DNA of 64,000 bases from assembly GCA_937139495.1 (NCBI GenBank), contig CAKZQC010000019.1:1-64000 (forward strand). Reading direction: 5' to 3'. Every line of letters starts with the position of its first letter. The first letter of the stretch is position 1. The position numbers and the translations under genes were made by a program. Below the pieces are notes generated by a model. It was not told where the DNA came from, did no database searches, and saw only the letters and a program-made list of their open reading frames with translations. This document shows, piece after piece, positions 35,578 through 45,382 of the stretch. The DNA comes from an uncultured Saprospiraceae bacterium. Lineage in GTDB: Bacteria; Bacteroidota; Bacteroidia; Chitinophagales; Saprospiraceae.

Positions 35578-37716
35578 ATGAAAAGACCAAATTTCTCTAA
35601 AATAAATATCAGTCAACCTTCTGATTACCTTACTTATCAGGTAGAAAAACAAAAAACTTGGGAAACCTCGGAGCAGATTCCTGTACAAGAAATCTATACG
35701 CCAAAGGATACCAAAGATATTCCGCATTATCAATATACTTCAGGGTTGCCACCTTATATTGGTGGACCTTATGGCGGTATGTACGCCATCCGCCCATGGA
35801 CAATCCGTCAGTATGCTGGATTTTCGACGGCAGAAGAAAGCAATGCTTTTTATAGACGAAATCTAGCGGCAGGACAAAAAGGCTTGTCGGTAGCCTTTGA
35901 TTTGGCAACGCACCGAGGATATGATTCAGACCATGAGCGAGTAGAAGGCGACGTTGGCAAAGCAGGCGTAGCGATTGATAGTGTCGAAGATATGAAAATA
36001 TTGTTCGATAGTATTCCGCTTGACAAAATGTCGGTTTCGATGACGATGAACGGAGCAGTAATTCCGATTATGGCATTTTATATTGTCGCAGCAGAAGAAC
36101 AAGGAGTGGACAAAGCACTGTTGGCAGGAACGATTCAGAACGATATTCTGAAAGAGTTCATGGTACGAAATACCTATATTTATCCGCCTGCACCTTCCAT
36201 GAAAATTATTGCGGATATATTTGAATATACTTCGCAGAAAATGCCGAAATTTAATTCGATTTCTATCAGTGGTTATCACATGCACGAAGCAGGAGCTCCT
36301 GCCGATATAGAGCTGGCTTACACTTTAGCTGATGGATTGGAATACCTCAAAACAGGTATCGCAGCAGGCTTGAGTGTCGATGATTTTGCTCCACGATTGT
36401 CTTTCTTTTGGGGGATAGGAATGAATCACTTCATGGAAATAGCGAAGATGCGAGCAGGGCGAATGTTGTGGGCAAAATTGGTCAAGCAATTTAATCCTAA
36501 GAATCCTAAATCGCTCATGTTGCGCACGCACTCGCAGACTTCTGGTTGGAGCTTGACGGAGCAAGATCCGTTCAATAATGTAGCACGTACTTGTATAGAA
36601 GGTATGGCGGCTGTATTGGGTGGTACGCAATCGTTGCATACCAATTCGTTTGATGAAGCAATAGCTTTGCCGACTGATTTTTCGGCAGGAATTGCGAGAG
36701 ATACACAAAAATATTTGCAACAAAATACAGAAATAACGAAGGCGATTGATCCTTGGGCAGGTAGTCATTATGTAGAATACCTGACTGATGAACTTGTCCA
36801 TAAAGCATGGCAGCACATACAAGAAGTGCAGGAGCTAGGGGGTATGGCAAAAGCCATAGAAACAGGTGTCCCCAAAATGCGTATCGAAGAGGCTGCTGCT
36901 AGAAAACAGGCTCGAATTGATAGCGGAAAAGACAAAATAGTAGGCGTCAACCTGTTTAGATTGGAGCAAGAAGACCCGCTCGATATACTAGAAGTAGATA
37001 ACAAGGCAGTGCGAGAATCGCAAATCAAACGCCTCAAAGAAACGAAAGCGAACCGCAATACAGAAGCGGTTAATCAAGCATTGCAAAACATAAAAGAAGC
37101 GGCTGCATCTGGCGAAGGTAATCTATTGTCATTGGCGGTAGCTGCTGCTAGAGCAAGAGCGACTTTGGGGGAGATTTCCGACGCGATGGAAACGGCTTTT
37201 GGTCGTTACAAAGCTACTTCTCGTTCTATATCAGGTGTATATTCTAAAGAAATAGCCATGAATGATGATTTCAAAAAAGCACAAGCCTTAGCTGATAAAT
37301 TTGCCAAACTCGAAGGGCGACGCCCTCGTATTATGGTCGCTAAGTTGGGACAAGATGGACACGATCGTGGAGCAAAAGTAATTGCTACCAGTTTTGCCGA
37401 TTTGGGCTTTGATGTCGATATTGGACCACTGTTTCAGACACCCAAAGAAGCCGCTCGACAGGCTGCCGAAAATGATGTGCATATCTTGGGCGTATCTTCC
37501 TTGGCAGGTGGTCACAAGACCCTAGTACCCAGTATTATTGCCGCTCTAGCAGAATTGGGAAGAGAGGATATTATGGTGGTAGCTGGAGGCGTTATTCCTG
37601 CACAAGATTACGACTATTTGTATGAGGCAGGCGTAGCAGGTGTTTTTGGTCCTGGTACGGTTATCGCCAAGGCAGCGAGTTCTATTTTGGAGATATTGGT
37701 TAGCTCGGTGGAGTAG
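35578..37716 (+). CDS. Methylmalonyl-CoA mutase, large-chain type
   Basis: A 712-residue B12-dependent mutase interconverting methylmalonyl-CoA and succinyl-CoA. The N-terminal substrate barrel has [15 protein letters not shown]-like [42 protein letters not shown] and [16 protein letters not shown]. The C-terminal cobalamin domain has [13 protein letters not shown] (about 591-603, the DxHxxG base-off motif) and [12 protein letters not shown]. The length suits either a homodimer-type enzyme or the catalytic chain of a heterodimer. No mutA-like small chain and no MeaB chaperone lie beside it. It is a stand-alone gene that begins 55 bases after the MITE-like element. Confidence 0.95.
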   Translation: MKRPNFSKINISQPSDYLTYQVEKQKTWETSEQIPVQEIYTPKDTKDIPHYQYTSGLPPYIGGPYGGMYAIRPWTIRQYAGFSTAEESNAFYRRNLAAGQKGLSVAFDLATHRGYDSDHERVEGDVGKAGVAIDSVEDMKILFDSIPLDKMSVSMTMNGAVIPIMAFYIVAAEEQGVDKALLAGTIQNDILKEFMVRNTYIYPPAPSMKIIADIFEYTSQKMPKFNSISISGYHMHEAGAPADIELAYTLADGLEYLKTGIAAGLSVDDFAPRLSFFWGIGMNHFMEIAKMRAGRMLWAKLVKQFNPKNPKSLMLRTHSQTSGWSLTEQDPFNNVARTCIEGMAAVLGGTQSLHTNSFDEAIALPTDFSAGIARDTQKYLQQNTEITKAIDPWAGSHYVEYLTDELVHKAWQHIQEVQELGGMAKAIETGVPKMRIEEAAARKQARIDSGKDKIVGVNLFRLEQEDPLDILEVDNKAVRESQIKRLKETKANRNTEAVNQALQNIKEAAASGEGNLLSLAVAAARARATLGEISDAMETAFGRYKATSRSISGVYSKEIAMNDDFKKAQALADKFAKLEGRRPRIMVAKLGQDGHDRGAKVIATSFADLGFDVDIGPLFQTPKEAARQAAENDVHILGVSSLAGGHKTLVPSIIAALAELGREDIMVVAGGVIPAQDYDYLYEAGVAGVFGPGTVIAKAASSILEILVSSVE

Positions 37717-37752
37717 GAATATGATTTTATTTGGTAATAATAATTAATATCA

Positions 37753-38424
37753 ATGAAATACTACCACCTTCTATTTCTATCCATTCTCTTCCTCCAATCT
37801 TGCTCCAGCGATGCCGACAACTACGCCATCAAGGGTATCGACGTATCGCACTATCAAGGCAGAATTGGTTGGCAAATGGTGGGCTTACAGAACTTGGATT
37901 TTGTGTGGATGAAAGCAACGGAAGGGCTGAACTATAAGGATAGTTTGTTTCTGCGAAATTGGGAGCAGTGCCATGATTTTACAGACTTGAAGTGTGGTGC
38001 ATATCATTTTTTTAGACCACGTGTGAGTGCCAAGTGGCAAGCCCAGAATTTTATCAATCAAGTAGAATTGCAGGCAGGCGATTTGCCACCTGTACTGGAT
38101 GTCGAAGATTTAGATGGGGTGAGTATGCCACAGTTGATTAACTACATGAGTGTTTGGTTACAGCTTATTGAGGAGCATTATCAGGTGCAACCTATTATTT
38201 ATACGTACTCTGATTTGTACAATCGGCACTTGCGTGTCGCCTTTCCTAACTATACCTTTTGGTTGGCTCGATACAATCGTCATGCTCCCAGACTCGATAG
38301 TCAAGCGGTGTTTTGGCAGTATTCGCAGACGGGCAGCACGATAGGTATTGTAGGCGATGTGGATCAAAATATATTTACGGGAAGTCGGGCAGATTTGGAA
38401 CGACTTTGTTTGCCCCACAACTAA
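37753..38424 (+). CDS. GH25 lysozyme-type lipoprotein
   Basis: A 223-residue lipoprotein (signal MKYYHLLFLSILF, lipobox LQSC) of glycoside hydrolase family 25, which cleaves the MurNAc-GlcNAc bond of peptidoglycan. Family motifs are present: GIDVSHYQGRIGW with the conserved Asp, WMKATEG, GAYHFFRP, and the acidic pair in PVLDVEDLDG that holds the catalytic Glu. FWQYSQTG marks the last strand. As a lipoprotein it probably acts from the outer membrane on the cell's own wall, or on prey or competitor walls if surface-exposed. Its stop codon lies within a long terminator stem. Confidence 0.92.
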   Translation: MKYYHLLFLSILFLQSCSSDADNYAIKGIDVSHYQGRIGWQMVGLQNLDFVWMKATEGLNYKDSLFLRNWEQCHDFTDLKCGAYHFFRPRVSAKWQAQNFINQVELQAGDLPPVLDVEDLDGVSMPQLINYMSVWLQLIEEHYQVQPIIYTYSDLYNRHLRVAFPNYTFWLARYNRHAPRLDSQAVFWQYSQTGSTIGIVGDVDQNIFTGSRADLERLCLPHN

Positions 38425-38469
38425 AAATAGCATACGCCACAAAGTGGCGTATGCTATTTTTAGTTGTGG
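38415..38469. terminator. Very long perfect hairpin, bidirectional terminator
   Basis: Perfect 26-base stem (38415-38440 with 38444-38469) and an AAA loop. The arms contain AAAAATAG / CTATTTTT tracts and the TAA stop of the GH25 gene. It separates two convergent genes. Confidence 0.85.
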
Positions 38470-38487
38470 TTAGCAGGCGTAGGATTA

Positions 38488-39300
38488 CTAAGAACCACTA
38501 GTTTCAAAAACAGCTAATGGCGTGCCATCTCCTTTGCTCAGTTTGAGTGTATTGCCTTTGATGGTATAGGTGTCGGCTTGTTTAAACACATCAAAATAAG
38601 AACGCTCGTTTACTTTTACGTCGATACAAGCTTTCAAAGTAGCTGCCATATTTTCTTTGAACGAAATGCGGTTTTCTCCTGTCAATTCATATTGAGCATT
38701 GAAGTTATTGCAACCCCCAAATCCTGAAAAACTACCATCGCTTCTCAGCATAAAATACTGTGCTTGCTTTTGATTGTCAACCATTTTGACGGCATTGCCA
38801 TTTAGTTCTTTGAGCGTCCATTGTTTGTTGACTACTGGATTGGTACTCATCTTGCGAAAAACAGCTAAGGGAGCTCTACGCCCCACATTCAGCATGAGTT
38901 TATCTTCGTTGATGGTGAAGTTATCGACAGTGTTCAATATTTCTAGTACTTGGGTCTCTAGGTTCATCTCTTGTTCAGGGCAAGCCATGCGAGTCGTTCC
39001 TACTTGGTCGAACTGAATTTGGCTACCATTCTCGATGTTATAGTTGCCCATTAGTCTATTGCAGCCTGCAAAACCACTTAGTTTGTTGTTGGTTGTCAAG
39101 TCTATATAAACAGGACGATTTGGCATGACGGCACGACCGTTGACCATAGTCAATTCCCACTTTTGAAAAACAGCTGCACTTACCAATGTAGGTGCTTTTT
39201 GCTCTTTGTTTACTTCTTCTGTTTCTTTGTTTACTTCTTTTTTGGTGCCACAGCTGAATAAAAATAAAAGTGCCGCAACAAATAAAATTGAATTTTTCAT
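38488..39300 (-). CDS. Tandem META-domain lipoprotein
   Basis: Lipoprotein of about 270 residues. The start at 39300 gives signal MKNSILFVAALLFLFSC with the lipobox FLFSC; an upstream in-frame start at 39351 would add 17 residues before it. Two META (HslJ-like) domains follow, each with the family pattern: KWELTMVNGRA ... SGFAGCNRLMGNYN ... TTRMACPE, and then QWTLKELNGNA ... SGFGGCNNFNAQYE ... ATLKACID. Such domains are envelope-stress-related; HslJ in E. coli is linked to novobiocin resistance. It is probably periplasmic-facing. Confidence 0.85.
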   Translation of the reverse strand: MKNSILFVAALLFLFSCGTKKEVNKETEEVNKEQKAPTLVSAAVFQKWELTMVNGRAVMPNRPVYIDLTTNNKLSGFAGCNRLMGNYNIENGSQIQFDQVGTTRMACPEQEMNLETQVLEILNTVDNFTINEDKLMLNVGRRAPLAVFRKMSTNPVVNKQWTLKELNGNAVKMVDNQKQAQYFMLRSDGSFSGFGGCNNFNAQYELTGENRISFKENMAATLKACIDVKVNERSYFDVFKQADTYTIKGNTLKLSKGDGTPLAVFETSGS

Positions 39301-39480
39301 GTTTTGTATTGGTGTTTTGATGTAATAGAAGGCGTTTAAGAATTGACCCAATTAACAAAAAAAATCCTACCCATTTTTCCACAAATTGAATTTTTAAACA
39401 ACTTCATAATGAAATCTAATAACTTAGGTAACCATTTACTTCTAATAATGTTTTGAGTAGAGGACGAACCTGTCCGAAAA

Positions 39481-40026
39481 CTAAGAATCGCTCAAAGGTG
39501 CCCATTTTCCTTTCGTAAAAAAAACATTGTGAAACTTAGGCGAGTTGAATACTAAATAAAAGCTCCAAGCACTGCGGTAAGTCGTGGGATTAGCACACAT
39601 GATATGATGCGTAGGTGTATCCATCTTGATAATAAGTCTAGCTGATGGATGACGCTCGGCGACAGTAGTCTCGATGGTACCTTTATAAGTATCTACTATT
39701 TTTTCTTGCTCCATGACATAAAAATAAATAGAGTCATTTTCTTTGATTTCGAACCAAAAATGATTGTATTGCCAGTCAGTTTGTTCTCCTTTGAAATAAG
39801 CTCTATTAATGACATATTCGCCAACATAATCGGCTTTGTCCAGCTTCTTTTTTGAAGTCAACCAATTGATACCGCTTATTAGCAAAATGAACCCTAACAG
39901 AGCCAGCCAAACAAAACCAATCGTTTTGCCTACAGCTGCTTCTTGATGGAATAGCCAATAAATCAATGCAGCTAGTGTACCTACTAGAACAATGGGAAGA
40001 ACAAATAAATTGAATCCAAAGCCCAT
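39481..40026 (-). CDS. Hypothetical protein with two membrane segments
   Basis: A 181-residue protein. Membrane segments lie at about 4-25 (NLFVLPIVLVGTLAALIYWL) and 35-54 (IGFVWLALLGFILLISGINW). A soluble, mostly beta C-terminal domain of about 115 residues follows (DYVGEYVINRAYFKGEQTDW ... KENDSIYFYVME). The C-domain pattern (strand-rich, aromatic) recalls lipocalin-like small domains, but no family was recognised. It begins 48 bases after the next upstream gene on the same strand, so the two may share a transcript. Confidence 0.6.
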   Translation of the reverse strand: MGFGFNLFVLPIVLVGTLAALIYWLFHQEAAVGKTIGFVWLALLGFILLISGINWLTSKKKLDKADYVGEYVINRAYFKGEQTDWQYNHFWFEIKENDSIYFYVMEQEKIVDTYKGTIETTVAERHPSARLIIKMDTPTHHIMCANPTTYRSAWSFYLVFNSPKFHNVFFTKGKWAPLSDS

Positions 40027-40074
40027 TTTTTGTGGTTTTTTGGTGGAATACTAGGCACTATAATTTGTGCTGTT

Positions 40075-40539
40075 TTAGTCTGACAAATTCGAGTCCTCCT
40101 CAGTAGAGCTGAGAGGTTTTAGGGGGGGCTCGAACGCATCACCAAACCAACCGCTACGACGGCTCAGAGTACCCTCTTTGACCATATACTTCGTAAAATC
40201 AGGATAGAAATGGCTTACTGAAAAACGGCGATAGACATCGTACAACTCTATAGTTTGCCCACCTTCAAAATAAAAGGAAAGATTGGAGATAGTGGCCCCT
40301 TCGTTTAGTTGTTGACTAGGAGTATTTTGGGCTACTCGATCCAAAATAGCTTTATCATTAGCTTGTCTAGCAGTTAGGTATTCGACTAACGAAACGGTAT
40401 TGTTTACCATCGACTCATTGATGAATTGTGCTGTTCGGGAGGTGGTCTCTGCTGTGACTTGTAGCGTAACAGTCGTGATTGTTTCGTGTGGTCCCATGGA
40501 GGGATTCGTGTGTTGTAAAGAGATGGATTTAATTTTCAT
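40075..40539 (-). CDS. Hypothetical protein
   Basis: A 154-residue soluble protein without signal peptide or membrane segment. It has a beta-rich start (KIKSISLQHTNPSMG, TTVTLQVTAETT), a helical middle and a Ser/Asp/Glu-rich acidic tail (LSSTEEDSNLSD). No family was recognised. It probably lies in an operon with the two-segment membrane protein that follows 48 bases later. A guanine run in its 3' part (seven G near 40121) is a possible slippage site, but the frame is intact. Confidence 0.55.
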   Translation of the reverse strand: MKIKSISLQHTNPSMGPHETITTVTLQVTAETTSRTAQFINESMVNNTVSLVEYLTARQANDKAILDRVAQNTPSQQLNEGATISNLSFYFEGGQTIELYDVYRRFSVSHFYPDFTKYMVKEGTLSRRSGWFGDAFEPPLKPLSSTEEDSNLSD

Positions 40540-40713
40540 ATAGTTGGGGCTTTTAGAAAAATTAGTAGAATAATAACCTCTATTTGTTAGACGGTTTCCG
40601 AAAGGTAAACTTATTCCTTATGTTTTTATAAATATATACCAAAAATATGATTGAAAGAGTGCAGACTTTTTCAAAAAAGAACTCGTAAAAGTCAATTGAC
40701 TTTGTTGTTTTAG

Positions 40714-41790
40714 TTACAATTCTTCTCTAGCACCTACTGCTATACAAAGCAGCTTATACAATTGTACCGTATCGGGCATGCCCATCTCGGCATCTAGACC
40801 ATCGTAATGGTCTTCGAGTTGATTATATTTAGCGTCCATTTCTTTTTCGATCAAGAATGGCTCCAAGGCACGCTCTATAATATCGCAGAGCTTATGAATA
40901 CTGAGCGACTGAAGCGACCCCATCAGACCAATTATTGTATAATAGACATCAGCACACATTGATATACTCAAATCAAAACAACTTTCCAACTCTTGTTTGA
41001 ATTGGTAGAGTTCGGTTACTTTTTGGGTCTCGTCATAAAGGTCAGGGAAGTGATCCGCTTGTGTCACTAGTTGCTGACAACGATAAACCACTGTTTGGAC
41101 AAATGGCTCAGGCTTGTATTCAAAGTTTTGAGGTAAAGGCGGTAACTCTTCTAGTTTGTGGCTATTGTTAGCCAAGTATTCGGCTGCTTTGCGATACAGC
41201 TCGGCATCTTCTGCCGAAATAGATTCTTGGAGTTTGTCGTCGGCAGACAAAAGAGACTGAATATTCATGACTTCTACTTGCATCAGCTGCAACTCTTCTC
41301 GACTCATATTGTCAAAATTGCCTAATTGCTTGATGTCCTCAATACTCTTTTTGAATGCTGCTTGACTGTCGTGCGAAGCTTGGGCATCGTTGATGTACGC
41401 CAACCAATCTTGGAGAACGTAAATTTTGTCATAATCGCCTACAAAACGAGAATAACTAAAATCCTTGAGTAGCTTGAAACAACGAATATAATAGTTCTGG
41501 AGATAATAATAGCTATTGGAACCACTTGCCAAAAATTCAGGCACCACCTTCTGCAATTCGTAATATTCTCTACGAGAATCTGGCAAATCTACATGATCGA
41601 CCATACACTTACCTACCGCAGCAGCTGACTCAATATCCGCTCGGTTGTTTTTCTCAAATTGTATCAACTTAGTGACGTTGAGGTATTGAGTTTGATAAGG
41701 CTCTTCCAGCCAAAGACCATTGTCGTCAACCATGCTTTGGTAGCGCAGACAATGTTGTAAAACGAGCTGAAATTGATTGTAAAAATCCAT
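40714..41790 (-). CDS. Hypothetical helical protein
   Basis: A 358-residue cytoplasmic-type protein, nearly all helix, rich in Leu, Tyr, Glu and Gln (for example YYLQNYYIRCFKLLKDFSYS and AELYRKAAEYLANNSHKLEEL). No signal peptide, membrane segment or catalytic motif was recognised. It lies alone between the RlpA gene upstream on the same strand and a 174-base gap downstream. Its function is unknown. Confidence 0.6.
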   Translation of the reverse strand: MDFYNQFQLVLQHCLRYQSMVDDNGLWLEEPYQTQYLNVTKLIQFEKNNRADIESAAAVGKCMVDHVDLPDSRREYYELQKVVPEFLASGSNSYYYLQNYYIRCFKLLKDFSYSRFVGDYDKIYVLQDWLAYINDAQASHDSQAAFKKSIEDIKQLGNFDNMSREELQLMQVEVMNIQSLLSADDKLQESISAEDAELYRKAAEYLANNSHKLEELPPLPQNFEYKPEPFVQTVVYRCQQLVTQADHFPDLYDETQKVTELYQFKQELESCFDLSISMCADVYYTIIGLMGSLQSLSIHKLCDIIERALEPFLIEKEMDAKYNQLEDHYDGLDAEMGMPDTVQLYKLLCIAVGAREEL

Positions 41791-41903
41791 GTGTATAGGA
41801 GTCTAGTGAGAAAGGTCTTGATTTAGGCAGAAAGATACAAATAAAATATCAATTTTTAAAGTCCTATTTGAAAATGCCTTTAATTAGCAATAGCAAACAC
41901 TAC

Positions 41904-41950
41904 AAAAAAAAGCAGCAAGCTTTCCTATCGAAATAGAAAAACTTGCTGCT
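41904..41950 (-). terminator. Terminator of the RlpA-SPOR gene
   Basis: Stem AGCAGCAAG / CTTGCTGCT with a loop of about 22 bases, followed on the minus strand by eight T. It lies 47 bases past the stop codon. Confidence 0.75.
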
Positions 41951-41997
41951 CGTCATTGGATCTATTAGTTTATTCTAAATAGATAATCCGTTGATAT

Positions 41998-43347
41998 TTA
42001 TTTATTTTTTTTCTTCATGTCGGAAGCCATCGTAGCAATATCCACTACAAAAGCACCATTCATGGACTTGTATTTTTTCTTCAAGCTAGCAGCATAACTT
42101 TCTGCTTGTGCTTTAGTTTTCATTGGTCCGAGTATGATTTTGTAGTACGGCTTGCCGTTTAGATCATCTACAAATACAGCTGCTCCATCAAACCAGTGTT
42201 CTTGCAATACTGCCAATTGGTTCAATACGGCTTGATAGTCCGTATAGCCCATAGTTTGTACGCCATAACCTGTTGTTTCCAATTGCAATACTTGCATTTT
42301 GTAGTATCCGCCAGCAGTCATGTTTTTGGCTTCCTCTAACATATCATCTGTTTTCTTAGCAGAAGTAGTCACATCAGACGATTTTGCATTTTTGCTAGAC
42401 AAAGCAGCAATATCCACTACAAACGCATTTTTGATATCGTAGTTCTTTTTGATACTAGCACTGTAGCTTTCTGCTTCTGCCTTGGTTGGCATTGGTCCTA
42501 ATATGATTTTATAATATGGTTTGCCGTTTAGTTCATCTACAAAAACAGTAGCGCCCTTGAACCAGCTTTTCTGAATCGCCAACAATTGTTGCGTAACAGA
42601 CTCATAGTCTGTGTAACCAGCAATCTGTACACCGAAGCCTTTAGGAGCCAATTTGAGTACTTGCATTTTGTAGAAACCACCTGTTTTGATGTCTCTCGCA
42701 TCTACTACTACATTGGTTTTCTTAGGAGCAGGTGTTGCTTTCTTGACAACAGGGTCTGCTTTCTTTGCAGTTGGTCGTTGTAGTGGTTTGGTGGCTACCT
42801 TTGGCTCTTCTTTTTTGGTAGGAGCAGGAGTAGTCTTAACAACAGCTTTTTCGATTGGTTGGGCTGCTTCTTTTACTTCTACTTTAGGAGTAGGCGTTAT
42901 TACTTTTACTGTTGGCTCATTGGTTACGATTTTTTCTACCACTTTAGGCGCAACTGCTGTTGGTTCTGAAGTAGCATTAGTAGCGTCTCTGTCTGCAATA
43001 GACAATACAACAGGAATACTTTGTTGCTTGCTAGCACCCAATAAGTCAGCTGCTTTGCGAGACAGTTCTATAATATCACCTGCCGTAAAAGGTCCTCTGT
43101 CGTTGACTTCTACAATTACATATTTGCCATTGGCTGGGTTGTCCACGCGTACCATTGTGCCAAACGGAAGACTCTTGTGCGCTGCCGTCAATTTATTTTT
43201 GTCATACAGTGCTCCACTTACGGTCTTACGACCGTGAAAATTATCTGCATAAAATTTTGCAGAACCTTTCTCCGTCGGTGGAGGGGTAGCCAACGCTAGT
43301 TGACTAGTCAATAATAATAAAGCAAAAAATTGAATTAATCCTTTCAT
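41998..43347 (-). CDS. rlpA: RlpA-like protein with two SPOR domains
   Basis: A 449-residue secreted protein with signal peptide 1-21. The double-psi beta-barrel (about 28-110) has GSAKFYADNFHGRKTVSGALYD, LPFGTMVRVDNPANGKYVIVEVNDRGPF and IELSRKAADLLG; the NDRGP Asp is the conserved catalytic residue of RlpA lytic transglycosylases, which cut glycan strands without peptides. A Pro/Lys/Thr linker follows, then two similar SPOR domains (about 225-310 and 345-445), each with YYKMQVL.L...G.Q..GYTDY and KPYYKIILGPM. SPOR domains bind denuded glycan at the septum. Most RlpA proteins have one SPOR, so the duplication may raise affinity. Confidence 0.92.
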   Translation of the reverse strand: MKGLIQFFALLLLTSQLALATPPPTEKGSAKFYADNFHGRKTVSGALYDKNKLTAAHKSLPFGTMVRVDNPANGKYVIVEVNDRGPFTAGDIIELSRKAADLLGASKQQSIPVVLSIADRDATNATSEPTAVAPKVVEKIVTNEPTVKVITPTPKVEVKEAAQPIEKAVVKTTPAPTKKEEPKVATKPLQRPTAKKADPVVKKATPAPKKTNVVVDARDIKTGGFYKMQVLKLAPKGFGVQIAGYTDYESVTQQLLAIQKSWFKGATVFVDELNGKPYYKIILGPMPTKAEAESYSASIKKNYDIKNAFVVDIAALSSKNAKSSDVTTSAKKTDDMLEEAKNMTAGGYYKMQVLQLETTGYGVQTMGYTDYQAVLNQLAVLQEHWFDGAAVFVDDLNGKPYYKIILGPMKTKAQAESYAASLKKKYKSMNGAFVVDIATMASDMKKKNK

Positions 43348-43552
43348 TTGTTTTTGTTTTTTTGATTGAAATGAATACGAGAAACGGTTCTAAATTAATT
43401 AAAAATGTGTCTAAATCTAGAATACGGCTTTCCCTTCAAGTTTAAAAATAGTATTTTTACCTAAATCTGCTTTAATAATAAGAATAGTAGTGCATAAATT
43501 GTTTTGAAAATCAACTTAATTCAATTTCTCTACAAAAAAAAATAATTCAACA

Positions 43553-44701
43553 ATGAAAAAAATAACACTACTTGCTAGTTTATTGCTACTACTCAACGGC
43601 TATTTGTCGGCTCAAAATACCCGACTGATTACTAATATTCCTGCGGACTTGAACGAAAATTCAGGTATGTGGATTGATAACAATCAACAAATTTGGCTGC
43701 ATAATGATGGCGGTGATTCGGCTAAGTTATATACCTTGGACACTTTCGGAACAATACAAAAGACAGTAATCGTAACGAATGCCGCCAACTTTGATTGGGA
43801 AGATATTACACACGATGCACAAGGCAACTTGTATATCGGTGATTTTGGCAACAATAATAACAACCGCCAGAACTTACGTATTTACAAAATATCTAATCCA
43901 AATACGATTGTGGGGAGAACCACTACCGCTACCGAAATTAAGTTTTTCTATCCTGAACAAACGGCTTTTCCTGCTCCTGACGCCGACAAAAATTACGATG
44001 CAGAGGCATTAATTTATCACAATGATTCCTTGTATATTTTCACGAAAGACCGCACTAGTCCACACGAAGGTTACACTAGATTGTATCAATTGCCAACAGA
44101 CACGGGAACGCACGCTGCCATTTTGTTAGATAGTTTCTTGACAGGTCAAAGCAATTTTGTGTTTGAGATAACAGGAGCGGCTAGTTCTCCCAACGGGCAG
44201 CAGATTGCCTTGATTAATGCCAATACCATTTGGGTTTTTTCCGATTTTGTAGGCAGTGATTTTTTTGGCGGTACGGCTCAAACCTATCCATTAGGCTCGA
44301 CTACTCAAAAAGAAGCCTTGGATTTCCTAGATGACAGTACCATTTATTTTAGCAATGAAAATAGCTTCTTGGGTACACCCAAACTCTTCGAACTAAAATT
44401 GCCCAATCCGACTATTACCAATCTAGTACAGACAAAAAATGTTGTACAAAAGATGCAGGTGTTTCCCAATCCAGCAAAAGCGAAAATCAACCTCCAATTA
44501 ACAGTTTCGCAAGCACAAAAACTAAAAATCAACCTCGTAGATGCCACAGGCAAAAAAGTACAAACGTTCACCAAAGAATGTTTCACAGCAGGAGAACACC
44601 AAATGGAATTAGACTTGAAAAGTATTCCAACAGGAGCGTATTATTTGCAGGTCGTGACAGGTAGGTACAAGACGGTGCAGCGTGTTGTTATTGTAGAGTA
44701 G
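43553..44701 (+). CDS. T9SS-exported propeller protein
   Basis: A 382-residue secreted protein: signal peptide 1-20, then a beta-propeller-like domain to about residue 290 (SGMWIDNNQQIWLHNDGGDS, FDWEDITHDAQGNLYIGDFG, YDAEALIYHNDSLYIFTKD). The repeated DxxGNLYIGDFGNN-type loops resemble NHL or SdiA-regulated-like propellers. A type A T9SS sorting domain of about 80 residues ends the protein (MQVFPNPAKAKINLQL ... GAYYLQVVTGRYKTVQRVVIVE). It is an extracellular or surface protein of unknown ligand, and a single-gene unit with a strong terminator. Confidence 0.82.
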   Translation: MKKITLLASLLLLLNGYLSAQNTRLITNIPADLNENSGMWIDNNQQIWLHNDGGDSAKLYTLDTFGTIQKTVIVTNAANFDWEDITHDAQGNLYIGDFGNNNNNRQNLRIYKISNPNTIVGRTTTATEIKFFYPEQTAFPAPDADKNYDAEALIYHNDSLYIFTKDRTSPHEGYTRLYQLPTDTGTHAAILLDSFLTGQSNFVFEITGAASSPNGQQIALINANTIWVFSDFVGSDFFGGTAQTYPLGSTTQKEALDFLDDSTIYFSNENSFLGTPKLFELKLPNPTITNLVQTKNVVQKMQVFPNPAKAKINLQLTVSQAQKLKINLVDATGKKVQTFTKECFTAGEHQMELDLKSIPTGAYYLQVVTGRYKTVQRVVIVE

Positions 44702-44712
44702 GGCAATAACAA

Positions 44713-44752
44713 AAAAATCCTTCCTTCTGCCATGGCAGAAGGAAGGATTTTT
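44713..44752. terminator. Bidirectional terminator
   Basis: Perfect 19-base stem with a 2-base loop (AAAAATCCTTCCTTCTGCC and its complement). It serves the convergent propeller and cupin genes. Confidence 0.88.
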
Positions 44753-44779
44753 AATTATTTCGTCCAAGATAATCTAGAT

Positions 44780-45271
44780 TTATTCGCCATATTCAGGAAT
44801 ACCATCATCTTCAGGAGCTGTTTCTTGCTTTTTGTCGTTCTTCTTTGGTTTTGTTTCCACAGGAGCTTCTACTTTTACAAATATTCTATCTTGACCTATA
44901 TATTCAGGAGATTGTACCGATAATATTTTGAGTGGCTTACCACTAGTCGTACGCATAGCGTGTGCCGTACCGGGAGGAATGACGATATGATCGCCAGCCT
45001 TGGCTTTGATCGTTTCACCAGCCAAATAAAATTCGCAAGTACCTTCTAGGACAGTTACTACTTCGGTGTGGTACTCGTGCAAGTGGTGGCGGACATTCTT
45101 TTTGACCAATATGATAAAAGAGCTGCTATTTTCGTCGGTATAAACAGGAATTACCTTGACGTTTTCGTAAGGTTCTTTGGCGTCGATTGTCTTAGCTTCT
45201 TTGATATTGATTTGGGCTGTTAGGCTATTGGCAGTAGCCAATAGTAGCAAAATAGCGAATAGATGTTTCAT
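44780..45271 (-). CDS. Secreted cupin-domain protein
   Basis: A 163-residue exported protein with signal peptide 1-19 (MKHLFAILLLLATANSLTAQ) and a single cupin_2 barrel (about 40-125). The first cupin motif HHLHEYHTEVVTVLEGTCEFYL and the second PPGTAHAMR supply His ligands for a metal. A charged tail (KPKKNDKKQETAPEDDG) ends it. It may be a periplasmic metal-dependent or sugar-binding cupin; the substrate is unknown. It is divergent from the sodium/solute symporter gene, with about 110 bases between them. Confidence 0.75.
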   Translation of the reverse strand: MKHLFAILLLLATANSLTAQINIKEAKTIDAKEPYENVKVIPVYTDENSSSFIILVKKNVRHHLHEYHTEVVTVLEGTCEFYLAGETIKAKAGDHIVIPPGTAHAMRTTSGKPLKILSVQSPEYIGQDRIFVKVEAPVETKPKKNDKKQETAPEDDGIPEYGE

Positions 45272-45382
45272 AGGTACGTTTATTTTAGTAATTTCGATTC
45301 AAATAAAAGAAACCCCAGTTTGGGGGGTGGAATCACAAAATTAATAAAATAAAACAACACGATTGTTTTTTAACGACAGCAA

